A stretch of DNA of 64,000 nucleotides, taken from positions 1-64,000 of the forward strand of contig JACPCR010000058.1 in NCBI GenBank assembly GCA_016179685.1, in the 5' to 3' direction. Shown here piece by piece: positions 35,824 through 45,167 of the stretch (the first letter of the stretch is position 1; each line of letters begins with the position of its first letter). The DNA is from Planctomycetota bacterium. Lineage in GTDB: Bacteria; Planctomycetota; PUPC01; JACPCR01. The position numbers and the translations under genes were made by a program. The notes below the pieces were generated by a model, which saw only the letters and a list, made by a program, of their open reading frames with translations, did not search any database and had not been told where the DNA came from.

Positions 35824-37482
35824 ATGGCAGCGATGACCCTGTCTCAAGCCGCTGGAAGCCAGCGGAGCGCACGCGACTTTACCCTCCTCTTCCGGGACGC
35901 CCCGGCCTTGAATGGAGCGCTTCTGGATGTACATCGTCCCCTGCTGATCGTGAGAAAGGATGGGCAATACGAGCTCGGGACGGCGGACGGCATGTGGAAT
36001 GGAGAATCCCGCGACAGGGAAGGAAGTCCGATAGCCGCGGTCGTGCCCCCCTGCTCGTTGAAGAACCTGGGCGACGTCTCCTTTTGCTCGGATCACCGCT
36101 TGGAGTACCCATGCTTTGCCGGAGCGATGGCGAACGGGATCGCCTCGGTGGAAATGGTTGAAGCCATGGGGCGTGCGGGGATGCTGGCCTCCTTCGGGGC
36201 GGCCGGGCTGTCCGTGCGTCAAGTCGAGGCGGCCATCGATCGCGTCTTGGGGTCTCGCGGGGATATGCCGTTCTGTTTCAATTTGATCCACAGCCCCAAC
36301 GAGCCGGGCCTGGAGGCTGCCGTCGTTGATCTCTATCTGCGGCGCGGGATTCGCTTGGTCGAAGCGTCCGCCTACCTGGACCTGACGCGGCCCGTGGTGC
36401 GCTACCGCGTTCACGGCATCCACCGGGACTCGTGTGGCCGCGTGGTGACTCCGAATCGGATCATTGCCAAGGTATCCCGTGTGGAAGTTGCCTCAAAATT
36501 TTTCGCTCCGCCGCCGCATAAATTTCTCCAGGACCTGGTCGCAGCGGGCGACATCTCGGAGGAGCAGGCCGGCTTGGCCTCAGAGATTCCCATGGCCCAG
36601 GACCTGACGGCCGAGGCAGATTCTGCTGGCCATACGGACAATCGGCCCGCCATCACCTTGATCCCGACCCTGCTGGCGTTGAGGGACCAGGCTCAGTCGA
36701 AGGCAGGTTATGCAGAGCCGCTCCGGGTGGGCGCTGCCGGAGGAATTTCCACGCCTGCGGCCGCGGCTGCGGCCTTCACCATGGGGGCGGCCTACGTGGT
36801 CACCGGCTCTGTCAACCAGGCCTGCGTGGAGTCCGGCTCGTCGGACATCGTGCGAGAGATGCTGGCGCAGGCCCAGCAGGCGGACACGATGATGGCCCCG
36901 GCGGCGGACATGTTCGAGATGGGCGTAAAGGTCCAGGTACTGAAGCGCGGGACGATGTTCGCCATGCGGGCCGCCAAGCTCTATGAGCTGTACCGTTCGT
37001 GCGCCGGCCTGGAGGAGATTCCGCCCGAGGAGCGTGCCTGGCTGGAAAAAAACCTGTTCCGAGCATCTCTGGATGAGATTTGGAAGCAGACCCGGGAGTT
37101 TTTTCTTGTCCGTGACCGTTCTCACCTCGACCGGGCCGAGAAGGACCCGAAGCACAAGATGGCCCTGGTCTTCCGCTGGTATCTGGGGCACGCCTCACGC
37201 TGGGCCAACGCGGGCGAGCCCTCTCGAAAAATCGATTATCAGGTCTGGTGCGGGCCGGCGATGGGGGCTTTCAATGAATGGGCCAGGGGCTCCTTCCTCG
37301 AAGCGGCCAGGAATCGCCGCGTGGTCACCGTGGCCCTCAACATCCTGTACGGCGCGGCCGTGCTCCTCCGCCTCAACGCTCTTCGCCTCCAGGGCATCCC
37401 AGTTCCTCCCGACTGGCTTCGCACGGCGCCTCTGGAGCTCGAACCTCTTCAGAACCGTTTGAATGGACACAAGGAACGATAG
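35824..37482 (+). CDS. pfaD: PfaD-type enoyl reductase of a polyunsaturated fatty acid synthase
   Basis: The 552-residue protein is of the FabK/nitronate-monooxygenase fold, a flavin-dependent enoyl reductase acting in trans with Pfa synthases. Recognisable segments are FAGAMANGIASVEMVEAMG (N-terminal), VVRYRVHGI, NRIIAKVSR, and the flavin-site region VGAAGGISTPAAAAAAF followed by VTGSVNQAC. The frame ends 20 nt inside the start of the PfaA-type gene. In myxobacteria the equivalent gene (pfa1) also comes first. Here it likely reduces enoyl groups on the ACPs of the next protein in selected cycles. Confidence 0.92.
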   Translation: MAAMTLSQAAGSQRSARDFTLLFRDAPALNGALLDVHRPLLIVRKDGQYELGTADGMWNGESRDREGSPIAAVVPPCSLKNLGDVSFCSDHRLEYPCFAGAMANGIASVEMVEAMGRAGMLASFGAAGLSVRQVEAAIDRVLGSRGDMPFCFNLIHSPNEPGLEAAVVDLYLRRGIRLVEASAYLDLTRPVVRYRVHGIHRDSCGRVVTPNRIIAKVSRVEVASKFFAPPPHKFLQDLVAAGDISEEQAGLASEIPMAQDLTAEADSAGHTDNRPAITLIPTLLALRDQAQSKAGYAEPLRVGAAGGISTPAAAAAAFTMGAAYVVTGSVNQACVESGSSDIVREMLAQAQQADTMMAPAADMFEMGVKVQVLKRGTMFAMRAAKLYELYRSCAGLEEIPPEERAWLEKNLFRASLDEIWKQTREFFLVRDRSHLDRAEKDPKHKMALVFRWYLGHASRWANAGEPSRKIDYQVWCGPAMGAFNEWARGSFLEAARNRRVVTVALNILYGAAVLLRLNALRLQGIPVPPDWLRTAPLELEPLQNRLNGHKER

Positions 37483-40400
37483 CGTGAAGCCTTCAGAACC
37501 GTCTCAGGCCACCCCCCTGGCCATCATCGGCATCGGATGCCTGTTCCCTCGGGCTGAGGGACCCGAGGCCTACTGGGCGAATATCTTGGGTCAAGTGGAC
37601 GCCATCACCGAGGTTCCGGAGACCCATTGGCGGCCGAGCGACTACGTCAGTGCGGACCCCAAGACACCGGACCGGACCTACACGGCCCGGGGTGCGTTCC
37701 TCTCTCCCATCGATTTCAATCCCTTGGAGTTTGGCATCTCCCCGAAGGACATCGAGGCCACGGATACGACCCAGCTCCTGGGCCTCGTCGTCGCCAAGCA
37801 GGCCCTCCAAGACGCCGGCTACTGGCCGGAATCCACCTTCAACCGCGAGCGCGTCAGCGTGATTCTCGGAGTGACGGGCACTCTCGAGCTCGTGATCCCG
37901 CTCGGTGCCCGACTGGGACACCCCATCTGGCGTCGAGCCCTTCGCGAGGCCGGCGTGGAGCACTCGGTCGCCGAGGACGTCGTGAAAAGAATCTCCGATT
38001 CCTATGTCGGCTGGCAGGAGAATTCCTTCCCCGGCCTCCTCGGCAACGTGGTGGCCGGCCGGATTGCGAACCGGCTGAACCTGGGTGGGACGAACTGCGT
38101 CGTGGATGCCGCGTGCGCCAGCTCCCTGAGCGCTTTGCATCTCGCCGCTCTGGAGCTCTCCTCGGGCAAGAGCGACATCGCCATCACGGGCGGGCTCGAT
38201 GCCTTCAATGACATCTTCATGTTCATGTGCTTCAGCAAGACACCCGCGCTGTCTCCGAGCGGGGAGGCCAAACCCTTCGACGCACACGCGGATGGCACCA
38301 TCCTGGGCGAGGGATTGGGCGTCCTCGTGATCAAGCGCCTGGCTGACGCGGAGCGAGACGGGGACCGTATCTATGCCGTGATTCGGGGCATGGGTTCATC
38401 GAGCGACGGCCGCGGCAACGCCATCTACGCCCCTTGCGTGGCCGGGCAGGCCCTTGCCCTCCGGGACGCGTATCGGCGTGCGGGCGTGACTCCGGACACC
38501 ATCGAGCTGGTCGAGGCCCACGGCACCGGCACGAAGGTCGGGGACGCGATCGAGGTGGCCGCGCTCACCGAGGTTTACCGGGCCGCCAAGAAAGAGGGCG
38601 TCTGGTGCGCCCTGGGGTCCGTCAAGTCGCAGATCGGGCACACCAAGGCCGCGGCGGGCGCGGCGGGCCTGATCAAGACGGCGCTTGCACTGTATTGGAA
38701 GGTTCTGCCGCCTACCATCAAGGTGCGCCAGCCGATGGATGCCCTGGCATCGGGCGCGACACCCCTCTACGTCAACACGGAAAAGCGCCCCTGGCTGCCG
38801 CAGGCAGAGCATCCCCGCCGAGCCGCCGTCAGCTCCTTCGGCTTCGGCGGAAGCAACTTCCACTGCGTCCTCGAAGAGCATGCCGGGGCCATGCCGGGCG
38901 TGGCATGGGATGGAGACGTCCAGATTCTGACCTTTTCGGGTGGTGACGTTGCCGGACTCCGGCAGAAGGTCGGCGCGTGGCCTGCTGAGCTCGCTTGGCC
39001 CGAACTTCGGAGGCGGGCAGCTCTCGCCCGGACGCGCTTCGACCCACGTGAAGCGTGCAGGCTGCTGGTCGTGGTGGAACGCGGCCGGACGGACATGGCG
39101 AAGCTCCTAGCTGCGGCAGCCGAGCGGATGTCGTCCTGCGGAGGAGAGTCCTCCTGGAACCTGGCTGATGGGGCCTTCTTCGGCGCCGGCAAGGCGGAGG
39201 GCCAGCTCGCGCTCCTCTTTCCCGGTCAGGGTTCGCAGTACGTCGGAATGCTTCGGGACCTGGCTTGTCATTTTCCCTCGATGCAGGAAACGCTCGCCCA
39301 GGCAAATGACGTTTTCGCCGAGGGCAAGACGCAGGCGCACGGCGAGCGGCTCGTGGACTTCATCTATCCTCACTCGATCTTCGGCGAGGAGGACCTGGCT
39401 CGTCGGGAGGATGCCCTTCGGGCAACACCCATCGCCCAGCCCGCAATCGGTGCGGTCAGCCTGGGTGGCTTGAGAGTCCTCGAAAGCTTTGGACTCCGCC
39501 CGGATGCGGCTGCGGGCCACAGTTTTGGCGAGTTAACCGCGCTCTGCGCCTCGGGCCGGCTCAGCGCCGAATCTTTCTTCTTCCTCTCGAGGCTGCGCGG
39601 CCGGCTCATGGGAGAAAGTGCCGGCGACCGCGGCGGCATGCTGGCCGTCCAGGCCACCCCGACAGCGGTGGAGACCGTCCTCCGAGAGGAGGGACTGCAT
39701 CTGACTCTCGCCAACAAGAATGCTCCAGGTCAAACCGTGCTATCGGGGCCGACTCCGGAAATAAACCGTGCGGCTGAAGCATTCTCCAAGCGGGAAATCG
39801 CCCAGAGGCGTCTGCCGGTCTCTGCGGCTTTTCATAGCCCGCTCGTTTCCGCGGCCCGGGAGCCGTTCCGCGCGGCGCTCTCCGGGGTGACCCTTTCGAG
39901 GGGCCGTTATCCTGTATTCGCCAACTCCACCGCCAGGGAATACCCGGACTCCCCGGAGGAGAGCATGGACATCCTGTCGAGCCAGATGACTTGCCCCGTC
40001 GAGTTTGTCTCGGAGATTCAGAATTTGTACCAGGCGGGCGTCCGAACCTTCCTCGAGGTCGGGCCCGGCGCGCGTCTCTCCGGACTCGTCCGGGCGATCC
40101 TCAGGGAGAGTGCCCACGCGGTGTCAGCCCTCGATGCTTCCTCCGGAAAACGCTCAGGATTCCTCGACTTGGCTCGTGTCCTCGCTCAGCTTTCCGCCCT
40201 GGGGCATGAGGTCCAACTCTCCTTGTGGGACGGTGACCGACGGTGGGCCGACGACCCAGCGGCCGGAAAGAAGCCCTCCATGACCGTCTCCCTCTGCGGG
40301 GCCAACTATGTGCATCCCAGGCCCCCTCAGCCCCCACTGCTTCCGAAAATGACGTCCCCGCAGGCCGCCGGGCCTGCCCCGTTGGGGCCTGGCCCTTCGG

Positions 40401-43400
40401 AAAGCGCTCGCCCGCCCCGCCGGGACATTCCCGCGCCCGCGGGACCCATCTCGCCGGAACCAGCACCGGAGGTTCCGGTATGCCCGAGCGCCCGTGCCCC
40501 GGTTTCCTGCATGGACGCCTTGCGCATCACGCAGGAAGGCCTGGCGGCCCTCCAAAAATTCCAGGAGCAGACCGCCCATCTCCACCGCCGGTTTCTTGAA
40601 GGGCAGGAAGCCGCCCAGAGGAGCTTCCAGGCGCTGCTCGAGCAGCAGCAGCGTTGGCTCGAAGCTTCTCTGGGGGTGACATCCGCGTCGGGCCCGATGT
40701 CACCTGAGGCCCGTGCGACTCGGCCACCTTCGGAAAAAGTCGATCCGGCGGCCGAGCTGGCGTCCCGGCCCGAGCCCCAGCCTGAGGCCAGCCCGCCGAG
40801 TGCCCGTGCCAGCGCGGACGGTCCGCCGCCCTCCTCCGCTCGCACACCGGTCGCGCCTCTCTCTCGTGGCCGTGCGACCGATCCGCCATCGTTTCCCGCC
40901 GCTCCTTCGCGGGAATTGGCGGGGGCCTTTGGGCCGCCCGGGCCTCCGCACCCGCCGACGGTGACCCCCGCTGTTGATTCCGGTGCGTCACCCCTGGCCG
41001 GGCCGAATGGGCACGAAGGGACTTCGCGAGATGAGTACCAAAGAGGCCTGCTCGCCATCGTCTCCGAGAAGACGGGCTATCCGGTGGAGATGCTGGACCT
41101 CGACATGCAGTTGGACTCTGATCTCGGCATCGATTCGATCAAACGCGTTGAGATTCTGTCTGCGATTCAGGAACGGTTCGCCGGGCTGCCCGAATTCAAG
41201 TCCGAAAGCCTTGGAGATTTCCGAACCCTGATGAACGTGCTCGACTTCCTAGACCGCTCCGCGCCGCCGTTGCTGCGGGAATCTCAGCAGCGTCCAGGGA
41301 CGCCGTCACAGAAGGAGCTGCCGCCTGGACCCGTGCCACCATCGCCGCCGGAGTCCCAGCTTCGGCACGATGTTCGGGCGGCTGCCGGCGTGGAAAAGGT
41401 CCATGCGACGTTGCTTCGAGTCATCGCCGAAAAGACGGGCTACCCCGTGGAGATGCTGGAGCTCGACATGCAGATGGATGCCGACCTGGGCATCGATTCG
41501 ATCAAGCGGGTGGAGATTCTTTCCGCGCTGGGCGAGGAGCTTCCCGGTCTTCCGGAGATCAAGTCGGACCACCTGGGGGCGTTGCATACCCTGAGGCAGG
41601 TGCTCGATTTCCTCACTCAGGGATCGGCAGGCGATGCGGTGGCGAATCGGGAAGGCGAATCCGTCTCCTCGGCATCCGTGCCGGAGAGGGAAGCGGGCGC
41701 CGTGGAGCGACCACGGCGTGGGGTTGAAACGCAACCGGACACGCGGCAGGCCCTCCAATGCAGCGCCCTCTGCTGCATCCCGATCGGGGAGCGCTCCCCC
41801 CGCGAGAAGTTCAACCTCGCTCCAGGCGCCGAGATATGGATTCTCGACGGCGGCTCAGAACTGGCCGCGGGCCTTAAGCAGTCCCTGGCGTCCTTGAACT
41901 ATGCCCCGCGCCTCTGTTCCCTGGACGGCTTGGCGGGGCTTTCCAGGCCAGCGACCCTGGGCGGGCTGATCATCCTGTCGCCCGATAACGGTGGTAGCGA
42001 CGCCTTTGTGAAGCGGGCCTTTCGATGGATTCAATTTGCGGGTCCCGGACTGCGAGCGGCGGGGAAATGCGGCGCCGCGATGCTGGTCACGGTTTCCCGA
42101 CTCGACGGCGAATTCGGTCTCAATGGGCTTCACCCGCAGCATGATCCCGCCGCCGGCGGCCTGGCCGGTCTGGTGAAGACCGCGCAGCACGAATGGTCTG
42201 AAGTCCACTGCAAGGCGCTCGACGTGGCGTCTCGCCTGACGGACGTGGCCAAGGCAGCGGCTGCCATCCTCGAGGAGATGTTCCAAGGCCTCCCCGTCGA
42301 GGTCGGCGTGACCGACCGGGGCCGACATGCGCTGGAGCTGCGGCCGAGCCCGCTGGGGCCAGGGATCGGCCCGCCGCCGTTGAAGCCGAGCGACGTGGTC
42401 GTCATTTCGGGCGGAGCGCGGGGCATCACGGCCCGGGTCGCCCTCGCCCTGGCGCGGGCATTCCGTCCCACTCTGGTGCTGCTGGGACGCAGTCCCGAGC
42501 CGCGGCCCGAGCCGGACTGGCTTGCCGGCCTGGAGGATGAAGCGGCGATCAAGAAAGCGATCCAGGAGCATATCGGCGGTTCGCCCCCGCCAAAGCTCAT
42601 TGGGGAGGAATATCGGGCCCGCATGGCGAGCCGCGAGATGGCCCGAAACTTTGAATACATCCGGGCCGCGGGCTCCCCATGGATTTACCGCTCCGTGGAT
42701 GTCCGGAATCCAACGGCCGTTCGCTCCACCATCCAGGAAATCCGTAAGACGGCAGGTCCCATCCGGGGCCTCATCCATGGCGCCGGCGTGCTGGCCGATC
42801 GCCTCATCGAGGATAAGACTGAAGAGCAGTTCGAACTGGTCTACGACACCAAGGTTCGCGGGCTGCGCAACTTGATCGGCGCGCTGTCGGAGGACGATCT
42901 CCGCATCCTGGTGCTTTTCTCCTCCACGACCGCGCGCTTCGGCCGGACGGGTCAGGCAGACTATGCCGCGGCCAACGAGGTGCTCAACAAGATCGCCCAA
43001 CAGCAGGCTCGCCTGCGGTCCGGATGCCGCGTCCTCGCGTTGAACTGGGGCCCCTGGGAAGGTGGGATGGTTACCCCTTCCCTCCGGAAGGTGTTCGAGA
43101 AAGAGGGCGTGGGCATGATTCCGCTCGATGCCGGGTCCGAATTTCTGATCCAGGAAATCCAGCGGCCGCCGGGCCCGCGGGTGGAAATGGTCGTCCTCGG
43201 CAGCGTCCCTGCTCCTGATGGCTCTCCAGGAGCCACCACCGGGCGGGACGAGAAGCCGCCAACAACGGATTCCTGGATTTCCTCCTTCGAGCGAATGCTC
43301 GACCTGGATCAACACCCCTTCCTGAAATCCCACGTGATGAACGGGCGGGCGGTCCTGCCCCTGGCGATGGTCCTCGAATGGCTCGCCCACGGGGCGCTCC

Positions 43401-44128
43401 ATGGAAATCCAGGATTGATCTTCCACGGCCTGGACAACCTCCGTATCCTTCGGGGCGTCACCTTGGAAGACCGCGAGCCCTACACCATCCAGATTCTGGC
43501 CGGCAAGGCCCGCAGACAGGATGGCTCTTTCATTGTCCCCACGGAGCTTCGTGGGTGGACGGTCGGAAGCCGCCCATCCACCCACGCTCGGTCCGATATC
43601 GTCCTGGTCTCACGGTTGCCAGAGGATAAGCCCATCTTGAATCTCGGCGCCCTCCAACAGTACCCGCGCTCAGTAGAGACCATCTACAACGATGGGCTCC
43701 TGTTCCATGGCCCGGACCTCCAGGGCATCGAACGGGTCCTCGGTTGCTCCGGTGAAGGGATCGTGGCCGAGGTCATGACCTCACCCAAGCCGTCCCAATG
43801 GCTGAAGCAGCCTCTGCGAGACGAGTGGGTCGCCGATCCTCTCGTCCTCGACAGCAGTTTTCAGATGATGATCCTTTGGAGCATCGAGCGTCACGGCGCC
43901 GGATCGCTTCCTTGTTTCGTTCGACGTTACCGGCAGTTCCAGCGGTTCTTCCCGGAGGACGGGGTCCGGGTCGTCGTTCAGGTGAAAGAGGACACGAGGC
44001 ATCGGGGTCTGGCCGATATCGAGTTCTTCGATCGCGGGGGAAGGCTGGTTGCGCGGATGGAAAGCACCGAGTGCGTGATTGACGCCTCCCTGAATGAGGC
44101 CTTCCGGGCCAACCAGCTTGCCGAGTAG
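37463..44128 (+). CDS. pfaA: PfaA-type iterative synthase (KS-AT-ACP-ACP-KR-DH)
   Basis: The 2221-residue multidomain protein reads in order: ketosynthase (Cys218 in AACASSLSALH; His in AHGTGTKVGD and SQIGHTKAAAG), acyltransferase (Ser687 in GHSFGEL), a Pro-rich linker with coiled-coil-like helix (~1010-1090), two ACPs (Ser1225 and Ser1346, each in LGIDSIKRVEIL), ketoreductase (SGGARGITA near 1650) and a C-terminal dehydratase-like double hot-dog (His1957 in HVMNGRAVLP). This is the PfaA plan. Characterised PfaA proteins usually carry four to nine ACPs; two is low. It overlaps pfaD by 20 nt. It builds acyl chains by iterative condensation of malonyl units. Confidence 0.93.
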   Translation: MDTRNDSVKPSEPSQATPLAIIGIGCLFPRAEGPEAYWANILGQVDAITEVPETHWRPSDYVSADPKTPDRTYTARGAFLSPIDFNPLEFGISPKDIEATDTTQLLGLVVAKQALQDAGYWPESTFNRERVSVILGVTGTLELVIPLGARLGHPIWRRALREAGVEHSVAEDVVKRISDSYVGWQENSFPGLLGNVVAGRIANRLNLGGTNCVVDAACASSLSALHLAALELSSGKSDIAITGGLDAFNDIFMFMCFSKTPALSPSGEAKPFDAHADGTILGEGLGVLVIKRLADAERDGDRIYAVIRGMGSSSDGRGNAIYAPCVAGQALALRDAYRRAGVTPDTIELVEAHGTGTKVGDAIEVAALTEVYRAAKKEGVWCALGSVKSQIGHTKAAAGAAGLIKTALALYWKVLPPTIKVRQPMDALASGATPLYVNTEKRPWLPQAEHPRRAAVSSFGFGGSNFHCVLEEHAGAMPGVAWDGDVQILTFSGGDVAGLRQKVGAWPAELAWPELRRRAALARTRFDPREACRLLVVVERGRTDMAKLLAAAAERMSSCGGESSWNLADGAFFGAGKAEGQLALLFPGQGSQYVGMLRDLACHFPSMQETLAQANDVFAEGKTQAHGERLVDFIYPHSIFGEEDLARREDALRATPIAQPAIGAVSLGGLRVLESFGLRPDAAAGHSFGELTALCASGRLSAESFFFLSRLRGRLMGESAGDRGGMLAVQATPTAVETVLREEGLHLTLANKNAPGQTVLSGPTPEINRAAEAFSKREIAQRRLPVSAAFHSPLVSAAREPFRAALSGVTLSRGRYPVFANSTAREYPDSPEESMDILSSQMTCPVEFVSEIQNLYQAGVRTFLEVGPGARLSGLVRAILRESAHAVSALDASSGKRSGFLDLARVLAQLSALGHEVQLSLWDGDRRWADDPAAGKKPSMTVSLCGANYVHPRPPQPPLLPKMTSPQAAGPAPLGPGPSESARPPRRDIPAPAGPISPEPAPEVPVCPSARAPVSCMDALRITQEGLAALQKFQEQTAHLHRRFLEGQEAAQRSFQALLEQQQRWLEASLGVTSASGPMSPEARATRPPSEKVDPAAELASRPEPQPEASPPSARASADGPPPSSARTPVAPLSRGRATDPPSFPAAPSRELAGAFGPPGPPHPPTVTPAVDSGASPLAGPNGHEGTSRDEYQRGLLAIVSEKTGYPVEMLDLDMQLDSDLGIDSIKRVEILSAIQERFAGLPEFKSESLGDFRTLMNVLDFLDRSAPPLLRESQQRPGTPSQKELPPGPVPPSPPESQLRHDVRAAAGVEKVHATLLRVIAEKTGYPVEMLELDMQMDADLGIDSIKRVEILSALGEELPGLPEIKSDHLGALHTLRQVLDFLTQGSAGDAVANREGESVSSASVPEREAGAVERPRRGVETQPDTRQALQCSALCCIPIGERSPREKFNLAPGAEIWILDGGSELAAGLKQSLASLNYAPRLCSLDGLAGLSRPATLGGLIILSPDNGGSDAFVKRAFRWIQFAGPGLRAAGKCGAAMLVTVSRLDGEFGLNGLHPQHDPAAGGLAGLVKTAQHEWSEVHCKALDVASRLTDVAKAAAAILEEMFQGLPVEVGVTDRGRHALELRPSPLGPGIGPPPLKPSDVVVISGGARGITARVALALARAFRPTLVLLGRSPEPRPEPDWLAGLEDEAAIKKAIQEHIGGSPPPKLIGEEYRARMASREMARNFEYIRAAGSPWIYRSVDVRNPTAVRSTIQEIRKTAGPIRGLIHGAGVLADRLIEDKTEEQFELVYDTKVRGLRNLIGALSEDDLRILVLFSSTTARFGRTGQADYAAANEVLNKIAQQQARLRSGCRVLALNWGPWEGGMVTPSLRKVFEKEGVGMIPLDAGSEFLIQEIQRPPGPRVEMVVLGSVPAPDGSPGATTGRDEKPPTTDSWISSFERMLDLDQHPFLKSHVMNGRAVLPLAMVLEWLAHGALHGNPGLIFHGLDNLRILRGVTLEDREPYTIQILAGKARRQDGSFIVPTELRGWTVGSRPSTHARSDIVLVSRLPEDKPILNLGALQQYPRSVETIYNDGLLFHGPDLQGIERVLGCSGEGIVAEVMTSPKPSQWLKQPLRDEWVADPLVLDSSFQMMILWSIERHGAGSLPCFVRRYRQFQRFFPEDGVRVVVQVKEDTRHRGLADIEFFDRGGRLVARMESTECVIDASLNEAFRANQLAE

Positions 44129-44137
44129 TTTCCCGGA

Positions 44138-44160
44138 TCAGAATGCGGGGACACTTCTGA
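44138..44160. repeat. AAGTGC-type palindrome after pfaA
   Basis: TCAGAA-TGCGGGGACAC-TTCTGA is a small hairpin 9 nt after the pfaA stop. Its apex AATGC-GGGG-ACACTT is a diverged member of the hairpin family. It could mark the pfaA transcript end and so separate pfaDA from pfaC. Confidence 0.5.
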
Positions 44161-44297
44161 AGAGGGATGCGAGAATCGCCAGCGGCCAGATGACGGACCT
44201 GGCAGGATCGCGGTGAGCCGACAGGATTGTTTTGCCGTAAGTTCGTAAGACCGCCTCATCATGAATTCGGTACGGCAAAGTGCTCGATGTGCCTGCC

Positions 44298-44622
44298 ATG
44301 TTAAAATCTGCAGAAGGAACTTGTCGGGACGGCAGAGTCGAACACCTGGAAACGCCCGACAAAGTGGCTGAAGCCAGAGTCATCGTCGCTTTCTTGCCTG
44401 CCAAGGCATCGGACGCGCCGAATGCCGATGGAACGACCAAAGTAACCGTCCCAGAGAAACGGAAGCAAGAGGTGCGCGGGAGAAAGAAAGGCACCTGGCC
44501 TACCGGAGTGGGTGGAAGCTGCCCGCCAGATGGACAAGGAAATCGAAAGTGCAGGAGTTAGGTTGCCTTCTGATTTGGCCACGCAGCACGATCCTTTTTT
44601 CTACGGCACGCCGAAACGATGA
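44298..44622 (+). pseudogene. Decayed VapB-type antitoxin gene
   Basis: ATG 44298 opens a frame (MLKSAEGTCRDGRVEHLET...) whose start resembles small antitoxins paired with PIN toxins. After about 55 codons the expected sequence continues in other frames: EKERHLAYRS in one, then EWVEAARQMDKEI and GVRLPSDLATQHD in a third, ending GTPKR. At least two frameshifts have therefore broken the gene. The last frame's stop overlaps the toxin ATG (ATGA at 44619-44622), the normal arrangement for such pairs, which supports the reconstruction. Confidence 0.65.
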
Positions 44623-45020
44623 AGGCCATCTTTGTCGGCACAGGATTCTACATCGCAGTGGTCAATCCGCACGGCATCCATCACCGCAAAGCAGGGAAGT
44701 GGACACAACTGCTGGCCAAACAAGAGTTCCAACTCTGAACAACCGAGGCCGTCTTAATGGAATGTGCCAATGCTTCGGCCCGACGCACCTATCGGTCGGA
44801 TGTCTACGAATTGCGAAAGGCGCTGCTGAGCGAAGGGCTGCTGATTGAACCGACCGCCCACGAGATCGAGAAGGCATGGGCCGCATATGAGCGTGGCGGG
44901 GTGGGCCGGGCCGGGATCGTCGATCACGTGTCCTTTGTCGTCAGGCGCCGGGTGAACATCACCGGCGCCTTCACGAACGACCGGCATTTCCTGTCCGCCG
45001 GGTTCACCCCACTGTTCTGA
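44619..45020 (+). pseudogene. Inactivated VapC-type PIN toxin gene
   Basis: From ATG 44619 the frame reads MKAIFVGTGFYIAVVNP, the start of a PIN ribonuclease, but the first catalytic Asp (normally IFVDTGFYI) is Gly. A TGA follows at codon 41 (FQL-stop-TTEAVLME). In the same frame it then continues with VDHVSFVVRRR and ends AFTNDRHFLSAGF, both PIN hallmarks. One nonsense change plus loss of a catalytic Asp indicates a dead toxin. It sits between the two halves of the PUFA synthase locus. Confidence 0.75.
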
Positions 45021-45167
45021 GTGTGTACCCGCGAAACGGCGAGGGACAACAGGAATCTGCCGGTGATGCGGCAATGGATTCAGCCTTGGGTCGCCCCGAA
45101 CCCTTTTTTGACCCTCTCTTCAAACCTGAGAAGTTTTGTTTCTCTTTTCGCCGAGGTTTCTTGACGG
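45021..45167. other. Gap upstream of pfaC
   Basis: A 147-nt region with no gene. A T/C-rich stretch (GAAGTTTTGTTTCTCTTTT) occurs near 45130-45148. No clear ribosome-binding site precedes ATG 45168, so a slightly different start for the next gene cannot be excluded, although its KS begins right there. Confidence 0.4.

Noticed and set aside
41855..43585. A 576-codon minus-strand open frame opposite pfaA
   Set aside because: The plus strand has clear KR and linker domains; the minus frame is compositional noise.
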